From the NCBI GenBank assembly GCA_965246745.1, contig OZ251980.1:3534001-3598000 (forward strand): a DNA stretch of 64,000 bases, in the 5' to 3' direction. Source of the DNA: JANXMY01 sp965246745. Its GTDB lineage: Bacteria > Armatimonadota > Armatimonadia > Armatimonadales > Capsulimonadaceae. Positions 23,762 through 32,238 of the stretch are shown piece after piece (position 1 is the first letter of the stretch; each line of letters starts with the position of its first letter). Made by a program: the position numbers and the translations under genes. Under the pieces are notes generated by a model that was given only the letters and a program-made list of their open reading frames with translations, was not told where the DNA came from and ran no database searches.

Positions 23762-24257
23762 GGACTGGATAAAGTTTTGTTTGCTGACACAGCATCACCC
23801 GCCGCTGTCTAGGCCGCTGACAATCCATTTGGATGCCCTTTTGGACGCAGAGATCGATTCGACCGATCTTGTGAGCGTGTCATTTCAGGCGTTTCAATCT
23901 TTGATTGCCCAAATCGAATCCGCCGAGTTTTCTGGGTATATGCCGATTTTGCGGATACCGCTGGAAGTCTCCGACACGCTGATTGCCGGGCCGGTGGATG
24001 CCGCTGCACTTGTCCTGCAAATTGACCACGCGGAGCCGCCAAGTCTATATTTGATGGAACGCTCCTTCAGAACAAAAATGAATGCTTTCGAGCATTACGT
24101 TTGTCCTTTGCAGGCCGCCGATTTTCTGCAAAACACGAGCGGGATGCACGTTTATTACAGCGCCTCGCGGAGCCTGGAAGACATCGAAAAGGGCTGGGAG
24201 TATGCGAGAAACATCGTCGCCGAGTATTACCCGCAAGCCTACCGGAACACGCCATGA
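23673..24257 (+). CDS. Possible immunity protein overlapping the toxin-like gene
   Basis: About 194 residues, start uncertain: in-frame ATGs at 23658 and 23673 both lie inside the preceding gene, and the well-formed protein seems to begin around DRKVEDWIKF. It is a soluble, acidic, mixed alpha/beta-looking protein with no motif I recognise. Its last codons overlap the glcF start (ATGA). GC content is lower and codon use looser than in the flanking glcE and glcF, suggesting acquired DNA. The immunity role is inferred only from position behind the toxin-like gene. Confidence 0.5.
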   Translation: MAALTLPTTRSNGFKTIPGRFPSSLDRKVEDWIKFCLLTQHHPPLSRPLTIHLDALLDAEIDSTDLVSVSFQAFQSLIAQIESAEFSGYMPILRIPLEVSDTLIAGPVDAAALVLQIDHAEPPSLYLMERSFRTKMNAFEHYVCPLQAADFLQNTSGMHVYYSASRSLEDIEKGWEYARNIVAEYYPQAYRNTP

Positions 24258-25528
24258 CACCAGCGCAGCATGAATCGGATTTGATGGCGTGTGTCCATTG
24301 CGGGCTATGCCTGCCGGCCTGCCCGACCTATTTAGAGACCGGCAGCGAAGCGGACAGCCCGCGCGGGCGCTTGGTCTTGATGCGGAAAATGCACGAAGGG
24401 ACGCTGTCGCCGGCAGACCCCGATGTCACCCGGCACCTGGACCTCTGCCTCGGGTGCCGCGCCTGCGAGACCGCCTGCCCGTCGGGCGTGCCTTACGGGC
24501 GGATTTTAGAGCACGCCCGCGAGCGCCTCCATGCCGAGCAGGCCCGCCCTGCCGCTGTGGAGCTGTCCCGAACGGCGCTGCTCGGGACCCTGGCTCGCCC
24601 CAAGCGGCTTTCGGTCGCCCTGCGGATGGCGCAGATTGTCACCGGCGGGGTCATCCCTGCGCCCGCGCTGCGCCTGCTGTCGGGGGACTCCGGGGCGGAG
24701 GCGCAGACGCCGCAGATGCCTCAAACTCTGTCGCCCCCGCTGCCGCCGGCGGTGACGCCCGCGCTGGGGCCGAAACGCGCCCGTGTCGGGGTGCTCTCCG
24801 GCTGCGCGATGCGGGTGCTGTTCGGCGATGTCAACGCCGACACCGTGCGGGTGCTGGCCGCCAACGGCTGCGAAGTGCTGGTCAATCGCCGCCAAGGCTG
24901 CTGCGGCGCTTTGCACGGCCACAGCGGCCTCGGCGGCGAAGCAGGGGCGCTGGCCCGTGCGCTGATTGACGCGTTCACGCCGCTGGACGGCCTCGACGCC
25001 CTGGTCGTCAACTCGGCGGGCTGCGGCTCGCAGATGAAAGAATACGGGCACCTGCTGGCCGGCGACCCCGCCTATGCCGCCCGCGCGGCGGCGTTTGCCG
25101 CCAAAGTCCGCGATGTCAGCGAGTTTTTAGACGACCTCGGCTGGATTGCGCCCTTGAAACCCGCGCCTGAAGTCCCGCCGACGGTGATGGCCTACCATGA
25201 TGCCTGCCACCTCGCCCACGGGCAGGGCATTCGGGACGCCCCCCGCGCCCTGCTGGCCCGCCTGCCCGGCGCAGCGTGGGTGCCGCTGCCTGAAAGCGAA
25301 GTCTGCTGCGGGTCGGCGGGGACCTACAACCTGACCGAGCCGGCGATGGCAAAGCGCTTGCAGCGGCGCAAGCTCGATGCCGTTGTGTCCACGGGGGCGT
25401 CGGTGATCGCCACCGGCAACCCCGGCTGCTTGGCCTGGATCGCAGCGGGACTCACCGAGCGCGGCCTGCCGGGCATACGCGTCGCCCACCCCGTGACCCT
25501 GCTGGCGGAAGCATTGGAGACACCGTAA
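24254..25528 (+). CDS. glcF: Iron-sulfur subunit, GlcF-like (glycolate oxidase)
   Basis: 424 residues. Two 4Fe-4S ferredoxin motifs occur at the N-terminus: CVHCGLCLPACP (about 13-24) and CLGCRACETACPSG (about 62-75). Two CCG domains follow: one around GCCGALHGHSG, and one with HDACHLAHGQG and CCGSAGTYN. This is the GlcF/LldE/HdrB-type architecture that receives electrons from the flavin subunit. The start is an ATGA overlap with the preceding small gene. Together with glcE it should form a membrane-associated 2-hydroxy-acid dehydrogenase. Confidence 0.9.
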   Translation: MTPAQHESDLMACVHCGLCLPACPTYLETGSEADSPRGRLVLMRKMHEGTLSPADPDVTRHLDLCLGCRACETACPSGVPYGRILEHARERLHAEQARPAAVELSRTALLGTLARPKRLSVALRMAQIVTGGVIPAPALRLLSGDSGAEAQTPQMPQTLSPPLPPAVTPALGPKRARVGVLSGCAMRVLFGDVNADTVRVLAANGCEVLVNRRQGCCGALHGHSGLGGEAGALARALIDAFTPLDGLDALVVNSAGCGSQMKEYGHLLAGDPAYAARAAAFAAKVRDVSEFLDDLGWIAPLKPAPEVPPTVMAYHDACHLAHGQGIRDAPRALLARLPGAAWVPLPESEVCCGSAGTYNLTEPAMAKRLQRRKLDAVVSTGASVIATGNPGCLAWIAAGLTERGLPGIRVAHPVTLLAEALETP

Positions 25529-25532
25529 CCGC

Positions 25533-25665
25533 GATGCGCCCCGGAATAAATTCCGAGGCTCGGACAAACCAGTGTCGCAGCGACACAAGAATTCGGGCGT
25601 TTCCTATTCCCGCGTCGCCTCGACGCTGTGCTTTTTCCAGCCTCGGGTTTTAACCCGTGGCGAGA
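25533..25665. repeat. Degenerate family C inverted repeat
   Basis: Left side: CGGAATAAATTCCGAGGCTCGG, then a GTGTCGCAGCGACAC hairpin. Right side: CAGCCTCGGGTTTTAACCCGTGGCG. The arms pair only in part, but the module order (outer palindrome, GAGGCT, AAACC, GTGTCG hairpin) matches the intact elements at 46636 and 42297. It separates glcF from the isomerase gene. Confidence 0.7.
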
Positions 25666-25672
25666 ACAATTT

Positions 25673-26242
25673 ATGCTCACGCGCCACATTGAAGAATTGC
25701 AGCAAGACCTGATCCGCCTGCGGGGCCATGAAGCCGCGCTGAATGCGCTCTCCGAGGCGGTTCTGACGGCCTTCGGCGCAGGCCGCAAGCTGCTCACCTG
25801 CGGCAACGGCGGGTCGGCGGCGGAAGCGGCGCATCTGGCTGAGGAGTTTACCGGACGCTTTTACCGCGAGCGGCAGTCGCTGCCCGGCCTGTGCCTCTCG
25901 ATTGACGGCACGCTTTTGACGTGCATCGCCAACGATTACGGCTTTGACGAAGTGTTCGCCCGGCAGGTCCGCTCCGTCGGGCAGCCCGGCGATGTTTTGA
26001 TTGGGTTTACGACCAGCGGCAACTCGGAAAACATCGTCCGGGCGCTGACCGCCGCGCGGGAACGCGGCGTGGTCACGGGGCTGTTTACAGGAAAGACCGG
26101 CGGCCGGTGCCGGGGACTCGCCGACTACGAGATTTGCGTCCAAAGCGTCAACCCCAGCGCCATGCGGATACAAGAGTGCCATCAAATTATGCTGCACACG
26201 CTCTGCGAGTACGTCGAAACGCGGCTGCTGGGGATTGGGTGA
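25673..26242 (+). CDS. gmhA: SIS-domain phosphosugar isomerase, GmhA-like
   Basis: 189 residues, a single SIS domain. Motifs: LLTCGNGGSAAEAAHLAEEFTGRF, GFTTSGNSENIVRAL and a C-terminal QECHQIMLHTLCEYVE, which are those of sedoheptulose-7-phosphate isomerase (GmhA) and its close relatives such as DiaA. GmhA makes the first intermediate of heptose for LPS or S-layer glycans. The Glu and His positions expected of the catalytic pair (AEEFTGRF and ECHQIMLH) are present, favouring an enzyme over DiaA. No other heptose gene is adjacent. Confidence 0.8.
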   Translation: MLTRHIEELQQDLIRLRGHEAALNALSEAVLTAFGAGRKLLTCGNGGSAAEAAHLAEEFTGRFYRERQSLPGLCLSIDGTLLTCIANDYGFDEVFARQVRSVGQPGDVLIGFTTSGNSENIVRALTAARERGVVTGLFTGKTGGRCRGLADYEICVQSVNPSAMRIQECHQIMLHTLCEYVETRLLGIG

Positions 26243-26289
26243 CAGTGAAAAACAGCGGAGGGAAGGCGCGAGAGAGAAGGCGAGGGGAA

Positions 26290-26410
26290 GGCGAGGGAAT
26301 AAATTCCTCTCGCTGAATAACGTCCTTCGGACGAAAGATAGTCATTGTAAGCGTTTCTTGCTCTTTCGTCCGAAGGACGCTATTTAGCGAGAGGAATTTA
26401 TTCCCTCGCC
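26290..26410. repeat. 49-bp inverted repeat, two mismatches (family B)
   Basis: Arms 26290-26338 and 26362-26410, loop 23 bp. Inside each arm are GGAATAAATTCC, CTCTCGCT and CGTCCTTCGGACGA. The outermost 21 bp and innermost 19 bp match the element at 31488 exactly. It lies between gmhA and metF, both on the plus strand. The left flank is unusually purine-rich (GGAAGGCGCGAGAGAGAAGG). Confidence 0.93.
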
Positions 26411-26456
26411 TCCTCGCTTCCTTCCTCGCCTCTTTCCTCTTTTTTAGAACAACGCT

Positions 26457-27347
26457 ATGACATTCTGCGAAAAATTAGCCGCGAAAATCCCGACGCTGTC
26501 CTACGAGTTCTCGCCGCCGAAAAACCCGGCGGGGTGGGCGACCCTGTATTCCACCCTCGGCGAGATGGCCCGGCAGGCCCCCGATTTCGTGTCCGTCACC
26601 TACGGCGCAGGCGGCTCCAACCGGGCCAAGACCGTGGATTTGGTCAGCCGCATCGAGCGCGAGCTGGACATCGAATCGGTGCCGCATTTGACGTGCGTGG
26701 GGCATTCCAAAGCCGAAATCCATGAGATTTTGACGACGCTGCAAGCCGCCGGGATCACGCACCTGATGGCCCTGCGCGGCGACGCGCCCCAAAACGACCC
26801 CGCGTACACGCCGCACCCGGACGGCTTCGCGCACGCCAGCGACTTGATAGGGTACGCCGCCGCCCACTTTCAGTTCCATATCGGCTGCGCGTTTTATCCC
26901 GAAAAACACCCCGACGCCGCGCACTTGGACGACGATGTGAACTGGCTGCGCCACAAACAGGACTGCGGCGCGGAGTTTGCCACGTCCCAGCTTTTTTTCG
27001 ACAACGCGTTTTATTACGAGTTCCGCGACCATGCCGCCCGCGCCGGGATTACCCTGCCGCTCCTTGCCGGCATTCTGCCCGTGACCTCGCTCGGTCAGCT
27101 TGGACGCATCGCCGAGCTGAGCGGCCAGGCCATCCCGCAAAAACTTTTGGACGCCCTCGGCGACGGCCCCGACAAAGACGTGCAGGAGCGGGGCATCGCG
27201 TATGCCGCCGAGCAGTGCCGCGACCTGCTGCAAAACGGCGTCCCCGGCGTCCATTTGTACACGTTCAACCGCGCCGCATCGGCGGTAAAGATCACCAAGA
27301 CCCTTCGCGCCGAAGGCTGGTTCCCGGTGGTGCCGAAAGGGAAGTAG
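26457..27347 (+). CDS. metF: 5,10-methylenetetrahydrofolate reductase
   Basis: 296 residues, the bacterial catalytic-domain-only form. Motifs of the FAD-binding TIM barrel are present: SYEFSPPKN with the catalytic Glu, FVSVTYGAGGSNR, THLMALRGDAP, GCAFYPEKHPD and QLFFDNAFYYEF. It reduces methylene-THF to methyl-THF for methionine synthesis. It lies about 26 kb from folD and is not in its operon. Start by homology: the N-terminus is typical and the ATG lacks a clear Shine-Dalgarno. Confidence 0.94.
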   Translation: MTFCEKLAAKIPTLSYEFSPPKNPAGWATLYSTLGEMARQAPDFVSVTYGAGGSNRAKTVDLVSRIERELDIESVPHLTCVGHSKAEIHEILTTLQAAGITHLMALRGDAPQNDPAYTPHPDGFAHASDLIGYAAAHFQFHIGCAFYPEKHPDAAHLDDDVNWLRHKQDCGAEFATSQLFFDNAFYYEFRDHAARAGITLPLLAGILPVTSLGQLGRIAELSGQAIPQKLLDALGDGPDKDVQERGIAYAAEQCRDLLQNGVPGVHLYTFNRAASAVKITKTLRAEGWFPVVPKGK

Positions 27348-27353
27348 CTCGGA

Positions 27354-27407
27354 ACCTCACCCGGCTCGCTAGGGCTTCGCCACCCCCTCCTTCAGAAAGG
27401 AGAGGGC
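27354..27407. repeat. Decayed single arm of a family A element
   Basis: Contains ACCTCACCCGGCTCGCTAGGG and CGCCACCCCCTCC, clearly related to the family A arm (ACCTACCCCGGCTCG, CGCCACCCCTCCC), without an opposite arm. A short local hairpin (CTCCTTCAGAAAGGAG) is embedded. It lies between metF and the convergent oxidoreductase gene. Confidence 0.6.
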
Positions 27408-27438
27408 CAGTGCTCGCAGGCAAGCCGCCCGGCGTTGT

Positions 27439-28464
27439 CTACAGCGCCGTCTTTTGACCGGAGCGGGCTGAGGCGGCGATGGCATCGAGGGCGTTCATGT
27501 TGCGGAGTGCATCGGCGGCCGGCAGCAGGGGGCTGTCTTGGCCTAAAAGACGCCGGGACAGGGCGGCCACTTCGCCGGCGTACATGTTGCCCGCTTGGGA
27601 GGCCCGCTCCTCCGTTTGCCCTGTGTAAGACAGCGTATACTCGCCCACTTCCGGCTTGCCGCCCGCCCGCAGGCCGCCGAGCAGAAAGCGCGGAATGCTC
27701 ACCGACGCGTCGCTGCCGACAATCTCATACGACGCCCGGAACGACAGGGAAAACGAGCAGTCTATCAAAGCCATGCCGGCGGTGCCGAACTCCAAAAGCG
27801 CAGTTGTGGTCGTGTCAATCCCGGTGTTCGGGTCATACAAAGACTTCGCCGTCGCCGCCGTCGGCTCCGCGCCAAACGCCGTTCGGGCGATATGAACGCA
27901 GTAGCAGCCGACATCAAACAGCGCCCCGCCGCCCGCGCCGGGGTCGCGCCGGTAATCAGCCATGTCGGTCTGCACAAACGAGTACGATGCCCGCACAAGC
28001 TGCACCGTTCCGAGGCCGCCGCCGCGCACCATGTCGAAAATCTCCTGCTGCAAGGGATGGTAGCGGTACATAAACGCTTCGGACAGCACAACCCCGTTGG
28101 CATCCGCCGTTTCCAGCATTTCTTCGGCTTCCATGGCGTTCAGCGCCAGCGGCTTTTCGCACAAAACATGCTTGCCGTTGTTCATCGCTTCCACGGCCCA
28201 CCCGAGGTGCAGCTTGTTCGGCAGCGGCAGGTAGACCACATCTACATTGCTGTCGGCAATCAGCGAGTCATAATCGCCGTAAGCCGCCACGTCCGGCCCA
28301 TACGCCGCCGCGATTTCCTGGGCATTGTCCCGATTGCGCGACGCCACCGCGGTCAGCTCGGCCTCGGGGCAGTCCAAAATCGCCGGGATGACCCCGCGCT
28401 GCGCGATCTGCGCCGTCGCCCCCACCACGCCCCAGCGTATTTTTCGTGTTTCGCTTGCCGCCAT
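27439..28464 (-). CDS. Gfo/Idh/MocA-family NAD(P)-dependent oxidoreductase
   Basis: 341 residues. A Rossmann domain begins KIRWGVVGATAQIAQRGVIP, the family motif HVLCEKPLALN carries the catalytic-region EKP, and the C-terminal half has GGGALFDVGCYCVHIAR with the conserved His. Members oxidise or reduce sugars and inositols with NAD(P). The start is set by AGGAG seven bases before the ATG. The gene is divergent from the GH65-type lipoprotein gene across a family C repeat, so both may act on carbohydrate, but the substrate is not predictable. Confidence 0.87.
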   Translation of the reverse strand: MAASETRKIRWGVVGATAQIAQRGVIPAILDCPEAELTAVASRNRDNAQEIAAAYGPDVAAYGDYDSLIADSNVDVVYLPLPNKLHLGWAVEAMNNGKHVLCEKPLALNAMEAEEMLETADANGVVLSEAFMYRYHPLQQEIFDMVRGGGLGTVQLVRASYSFVQTDMADYRRDPGAGGGALFDVGCYCVHIARTAFGAEPTAATAKSLYDPNTGIDTTTTALLEFGTAGMALIDCSFSLSFRASYEIVGSDASVSIPRFLLGGLRAGGKPEVGEYTLSYTGQTEERASQAGNMYAGEVAALSRRLLGQDSPLLPAADALRNMNALDAIAASARSGQKTAL

Positions 28465-28495
28465 GAATTCTCCTGTCCGTCCCTGTCCTGCGGAC

Positions 28496-28663
28496 CCGAA
28501 TTGAAATCCGAGGCTGGAATAAACCCGCGCCCTCCGGGTCTGCCAGTGCAGCCCTCCGGGTCTGCCAGTGCAGTCGCGGCGACGCACGAACCGACACATT
28601 CGGTTTTGCATCTTGTGTCGCTTCGACACTGGTTTGCCCGAGCCTCGGATTTCAATCCGTGGC
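28496..28663. repeat. Family C inverted repeat with an internal duplication
   Basis: The outer arms (ATTGAAATCCGAGGCTGG on the left; GCCTCGGATTTCAATCC and GTGGC on the right) pair well, with mismatches in the part leading to AAACC/GGTTT. The loop side carries the GTCGCGGCGAC and GTGTCGCTTCGACAC hairpins. It lies between divergent genes (oxidoreductase and GH65-type lipoprotein). Confidence 0.85.
28530..28573. repeat. 22-bp tandem duplication inside the family C element
   Basis: Two exact adjacent copies of a 22-bp unit that includes CCTCCGGGTCTGCCAGTGCA. A similar single stretch (TTCCAGGTCTGCCAGTGCAG) occurs inside the inverted repeat at 55946-56089, linking the two families. Confidence 0.85.
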
Positions 28664-28708
28664 ACTCGCTCCGTCATATTCTTGCAGGATTCCCCCCGCC
28701 TTCCCGCG

Positions 28709-28714
28709 TATTCT
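28709..28714 (+). promoter_or_regulatory. -10 box for a leaderless GH65-type lipoprotein mRNA
   Basis: TATTCT, 6 nt before the ATG at 28721, with no Shine-Dalgarno and no good -35 at standard spacing. Confidence 0.5.
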
Positions 28715-28720
28715 ACCCGT

Positions 28721-30430
28721 ATGAACGCCCGCTGTATACCTGCCCTCGCCGCCGCCTGCCTGCTGCTCGCCGGCTGCCACCCGAATACGCCCCCGCCGAC
28801 GAACACCGCGCCGTCGCCGCCTGAGCAGGCCGCCGCCGCCAATCAGCTTTTTCTCACGCAGCAGACTTTCGACCCGTGGGTGCTGACGACACACGACCAA
28901 AACCGACCGATTGACTCATACCTGAGCGATGGTCGTCTCGGCAGCGCTGTTGCCGCAAGCGGACATCCGACGATCAGCTTCCAGGCTGGAGACTACAAAG
29001 ACGGGCTGATGGCTCGGCACCCGCCTGTCATCAGCGGAACCCTGAGTCAAGGGGTTCAGTACAAGCAGACGCTTGATTTGCATTCCGGGCTGCTGACAAC
29101 GGCAATCGGCGGCGACGACATCAGCTACCCATTCAAGGAAAGCCGCATAATCTACAAGCCGGCGAACTGGCCCTATCTCTGGCAGACTTCGGACATCATA
29201 ATCACCGGCGACCCCGAAGCGCAGCAGGTGACTCATGCGAACCTATTCTACCTGCTGTCGTCCACTTATCCCGGCTCGGACCATTCCATCCCGCCGATGG
29301 GCCTGTCGTCGGAGATCTACGGCGGGCATATCTTTTGGGACGCGGAAGTCTGGATGATGCCCGCTTTGATTGTTCAGCACCCCGACTATGCCAAGTCTAT
29401 TATTGACTATCGCTTCAAGACGCTCGGGCAGGCCAAAAAGAACGCGAAGCTGCACGGGTTCGCCGGGGCCGAGTACGCGTGGGAAAGCGCGGACACCGGG
29501 GCGGAGATGGCCCCCGCCGAGTTCGCGCAGGAGCGGCATATCACCGCCGATGTCGGCTGGGCAGCCTGGCAGTATTATCTGTGGACCGGCGACAAAGCCT
29601 ACTTAGCCAAAGAAGGCTGGCCGGTGCTGCAAGCGACGGCGGCGTACTGGGTGTCGCGCGTGTCTAAAGGCGCGGACGGCAGGTATCATATCCTGAAAGT
29701 GCTGTCGCCTGACGAGACGGCGGGGGTGGTAGACGACGACGCTTACACCAATGCGGTCGTGTCGGCGAACCTCCGCGCGGCGGCGGCGGCGGCCAAAACG
29801 CTGGGGCAGGGGGCGGACCCGCGCTGGGCGGAGATTGCGGACGGGCTGTATTTTGCTTTCGACAAAGCGCAGGGCATTCCCGCCGAAAATGCCGCGCCGA
29901 TGACCGACCGCTTTTCCGCCAAGCAGGCCGACACGCTGCTGCTGATTTATCCGCTCGGCAAAGCCTTTGACGCCGGGACGCAGGGCAAAATGCTGGACTT
30001 TTACTCGGCGCACACCATCAAAAACGGCCCGGCGATGACGGCGTCCATGCAGGCGGTCGTGGCGGCGAAACTGGGGCGCGGGCCGGAGTCTTTGGAGCAG
30101 TTCCATGACTCCTACCGGCCGTTCATGCGCGGGCCGTGGGACGCGTTCGCCGAAAAGCGGACCTCGAACCGCGTCTACTTCTGCACGGGCATGGGCGGGT
30201 GCCTGCAAAGCGTGTTGGCCGGCTTTGCGGGCCTGCAAGTGACCGAAGCGGGGCAGAAAGCCGCAGGAACCAAAATCGCCGGGGACAGCGTCGCGGCGCT
30301 CTACGCCGACCCGCACCTGCCGCCGGGGTGGTCCAATCTGACCGTCAAAGGCGTTCGGTTCCACGGCAAAGCGTACAACGTGGCGATTGGTGCAGGGAAC
30401 ACCGTCAGCGCAACGGCAGGAGCGCTGTGA
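28721..30430 (+). CDS. GH65-type glycoside hydrolase lipoprotein
   Basis: 569 residues. A lipoprotein signal ends in the lipobox LLAGC (Cys 19), so it is membrane-anchored outside the cytoplasm. The (alpha/alpha)6 barrel begins near 150. Segments such as PPMGLSSEIYGGHIFWDAEVW, FAGAEYAWESADTGAE and KVLSPDETAGVVDDDAYTN match the glucosidase branch of GH65 (ATHL1-like), the last with a Glu at the general-acid position. The N-terminal beta-sandwich of about 250 residues usual in the family is reduced to some 110 residues. A C-terminal beta domain follows. It overlaps the K+ channel gene by 4 bp. Confidence 0.78.
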   Translation: MNARCIPALAAACLLLAGCHPNTPPPTNTAPSPPEQAAAANQLFLTQQTFDPWVLTTHDQNRPIDSYLSDGRLGSAVAASGHPTISFQAGDYKDGLMARHPPVISGTLSQGVQYKQTLDLHSGLLTTAIGGDDISYPFKESRIIYKPANWPYLWQTSDIIITGDPEAQQVTHANLFYLLSSTYPGSDHSIPPMGLSSEIYGGHIFWDAEVWMMPALIVQHPDYAKSIIDYRFKTLGQAKKNAKLHGFAGAEYAWESADTGAEMAPAEFAQERHITADVGWAAWQYYLWTGDKAYLAKEGWPVLQATAAYWVSRVSKGADGRYHILKVLSPDETAGVVDDDAYTNAVVSANLRAAAAAAKTLGQGADPRWAEIADGLYFAFDKAQGIPAENAAPMTDRFSAKQADTLLLIYPLGKAFDAGTQGKMLDFYSAHTIKNGPAMTASMQAVVAAKLGRGPESLEQFHDSYRPFMRGPWDAFAEKRTSNRVYFCTGMGGCLQSVLAGFAGLQVTEAGQKAAGTKIAGDSVAALYADPHLPPGWSNLTVKGVRFHGKAYNVAIGAGNTVSATAGAL

Positions 30431-31461
30431 CCATCCCTAAATTCGATTACTACCGGGACCCGATCCTGCGGCTGCGGCTGGCGTTTCTGGTCGGTCTGCT
30501 GTTGCTGGCGGTCGGCACCGGCGGGTATATGCTCATCGAGCGCATGGGGTTTCTTGATGCGCTGTTTATGACCGTCATCACCCTCGGCTCGGTCGGCTAC
30601 GGCGAAGTCAAGCCGCTGAACGTCGCCGGCGAAATCTTCACGATCATCCTTATACTCGTCGGCCTCGGCACCGCCGCGTGGCTGTTTACGACCGTGCTGG
30701 AAACCCTGACCAGCGAGCAGACTCAGCGCGTCCTCGCGCAGAAACGGATGGACCGCGTGGTCAATGCCCTCAAAAACCATTACATCATCTGCGGCTACGG
30801 GCGGATCGGCCAGCAGATTGCGGACGGCTACACGCAGAACAATATCCCGTTTGTCATCATCGAGCGCAGCCCCGAGCGGATCGGCGCACTCCGGGACGCC
30901 GGCATTCCGTGTGTGGAAGGCGACGCCGCCGACGACGCCGTCTTGGTGCAGGCGGGCATTCACCGCGCCGCCGCGCTAATTTCGGTGACGCCGTCGGATG
31001 CGTCGAACACATTTATCGTGCTGTCCGCGCGGGGCCTGCGCGGGGACCTGTTTATTGTCGCCCGCGCCGATGCCCCCCAAAACGAAGCCAAGCTGCTGCG
31101 GGCGGGGGCCAGCAAAGTCATCTCGCCTTATGTTCTCGGCGGGCGCTGGATGGCCGTCACCGCCATCAACCCTGCCGTGACCGATTTTGTCGCCGCGATC
31201 ACCCAGGCGGACCCGGCCCGGTTTGCCGTCCGCGAAGTGCAGGTCGCCGCATCGTCGGCCTATGCCGGGCAGACATTCGGCGAAGCCCAGTTCAAGCAGC
31301 GCACGGGAGCGCAGGTGGTCGCGATGCGCCCGGCGGGGCAGGCCGCCGGCTTTTTCCCGAACCCGCCGTATGAGCGCACGATTGCGGCGGGGGACGTTCT
31401 CGTCGCCCTCGGCTCGCCGGAGCAGTTGTCCAGTCTGTCCCGGCTGCTCCAGGCAAGCTGA
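30427..31461 (+). CDS. Potassium channel with RCK (TrkA-N/TrkA-C) domains
   Basis: 344 residues. Two transmembrane helices flank a pore with filter TLGSVGYGEV (about 53-62). An RCK-N Rossmann domain (HYIICGYGRIGQQIADG, about 115) and an RCK-C domain (from about 255) follow. It is the MthK/Kch type: the RCK ring gates the pore with ligands such as NAD(H), Ca2+ or nucleotides. The filter reads SVGYGE instead of the usual TVGYGD; such variants can still select K+. The start is GTG in a GTGA overlap with the glycosidase gene. Confidence 0.88.
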   Translation: MTIPKFDYYRDPILRLRLAFLVGLLLLAVGTGGYMLIERMGFLDALFMTVITLGSVGYGEVKPLNVAGEIFTIILILVGLGTAAWLFTTVLETLTSEQTQRVLAQKRMDRVVNALKNHYIICGYGRIGQQIADGYTQNNIPFVIIERSPERIGALRDAGIPCVEGDAADDAVLVQAGIHRAAALISVTPSDASNTFIVLSARGLRGDLFIVARADAPQNEAKLLRAGASKVISPYVLGGRWMAVTAINPAVTDFVAAITQADPARFAVREVQVAASSAYAGQTFGEAQFKQRTGAQVVAMRPAGQAAGFFPNPPYERTIAAGDVLVALGSPEQLSSLSRLLQAS

Positions 31462-31487
31462 AACGGCGCTCTTAAAATGGAGCGAGG

Positions 31488-31622
31488 GAAGAAAGGCGAG
31501 GGAATAAATTCCTCTCGCTGAATGGCGTCCTTCGGACGAAGGAACAAGAAGCGCATTCGTCAGCATTCTCTCGTCCGAAGGACGCCATTCAGCGAGAGGA
31601 ATTTATTCCCTCGCCCTTCTTC
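31488..31622. repeat. 52-bp inverted repeat, one mismatch (family B)
   Basis: Arms 31488-31539 and 31571-31622, loop 31 bp. Internal modules are GGAATAAATTCC, CTCTCGCTGAATGG and CGTCCTTCGGACGA. It lies between convergent genes, the one clear position where it could act as a bidirectional terminator, although there is no T-run. Confidence 0.95.
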
Positions 31623-31638
31623 CCGCACTCCGTTCGCT

Positions 31639-32238
31639 CTAATCGCTTCGGCGCAAGAGAGCGCTGCCGGCGGACGCCAGCCACTCCCGGTCGGCCTCGC
31701 GCAAAGTCTCGCCGACCACAATCTCCTCGCCCCGCCCCTGCACCGACAGCACCCCGGCATCCAGCCCCGGCGGGACTTTATGAACGATAAACCCGCGCAC
31801 ATCCCGCCGGGCCAGCGCCCGCGTCGTTTTCCGCCCCCAGTCCGAGCGCGTAATTCGCACCCAGTCGGCATCTATCACGATCACTTCACGGAAGAAAATC
31901 GGGCGCAAAATCACCGCCAGCGTCCACCCGCCGAGCGCTTCCGCCAAGCCGAGCGCGACGAGCAGAAACCCGGCTTGATGTTTCAGGGGCAGCGGCAGGC
32001 CGCTTGGCGCGATTTGGGCCATGCCGAGGACGCTTTTGTTCAGCAGGAGCAGCATCAGGCCGGTGTATCCCGCGACCAGGAGATTGCCGAGCAGCACGGC
32101 GGCAAAAACCAAAACAAACGGGGAAACCCCGCGCGGCGGCAGGGTGAGGGTGACGACTCCGCCGTCCGACGCCACCGTAATCGGGCAGCCGCCGGGCCGC
32201 TCCCGCGCTCCCGGCACTTCGTCCCAAAGAGTCGTCAT
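31639..32238 (-). CDS. Membrane protein of unknown function
   Basis: 199 residues with two transmembrane helices (FVLVFAAVLLGNLLVAGYTGL, about 37-57, and FLLVALGLAEALGGWTLAVIL, about 90-110). A C-terminal cytoplasmic beta-rich domain follows (VIVIDADWVRITRSDWGRKT and so on), a layout seen in PH-like membrane proteins. It overlaps the uracil-DNA glycosylase gene by 4 bp (ATGA) and is the last gene of the PspA-led operon. No function can be assigned. Confidence 0.65.
   Translation of the reverse strand: MTTLWDEVPGARERPGGCPITVASDGGVVTLTLPPRGVSPFVLVFAAVLLGNLLVAGYTGLMLLLLNKSVLGMAQIAPSGLPLPLKHQAGFLLVALGLAEALGGWTLAVILRPIFFREVIVIDADWVRITRSDWGRKTTRALARRDVRGFIVHKVPPGLDAGVLSVQGRGEEIVVGETLREADREWLASAGSALLRRSD

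Noticed and set aside
31488..31622. Simple bidirectional terminator for the convergent genes
   Set aside because: It has no T-run, and the same element family occurs upstream of, between and after tandem genes, so termination is at best a secondary role.
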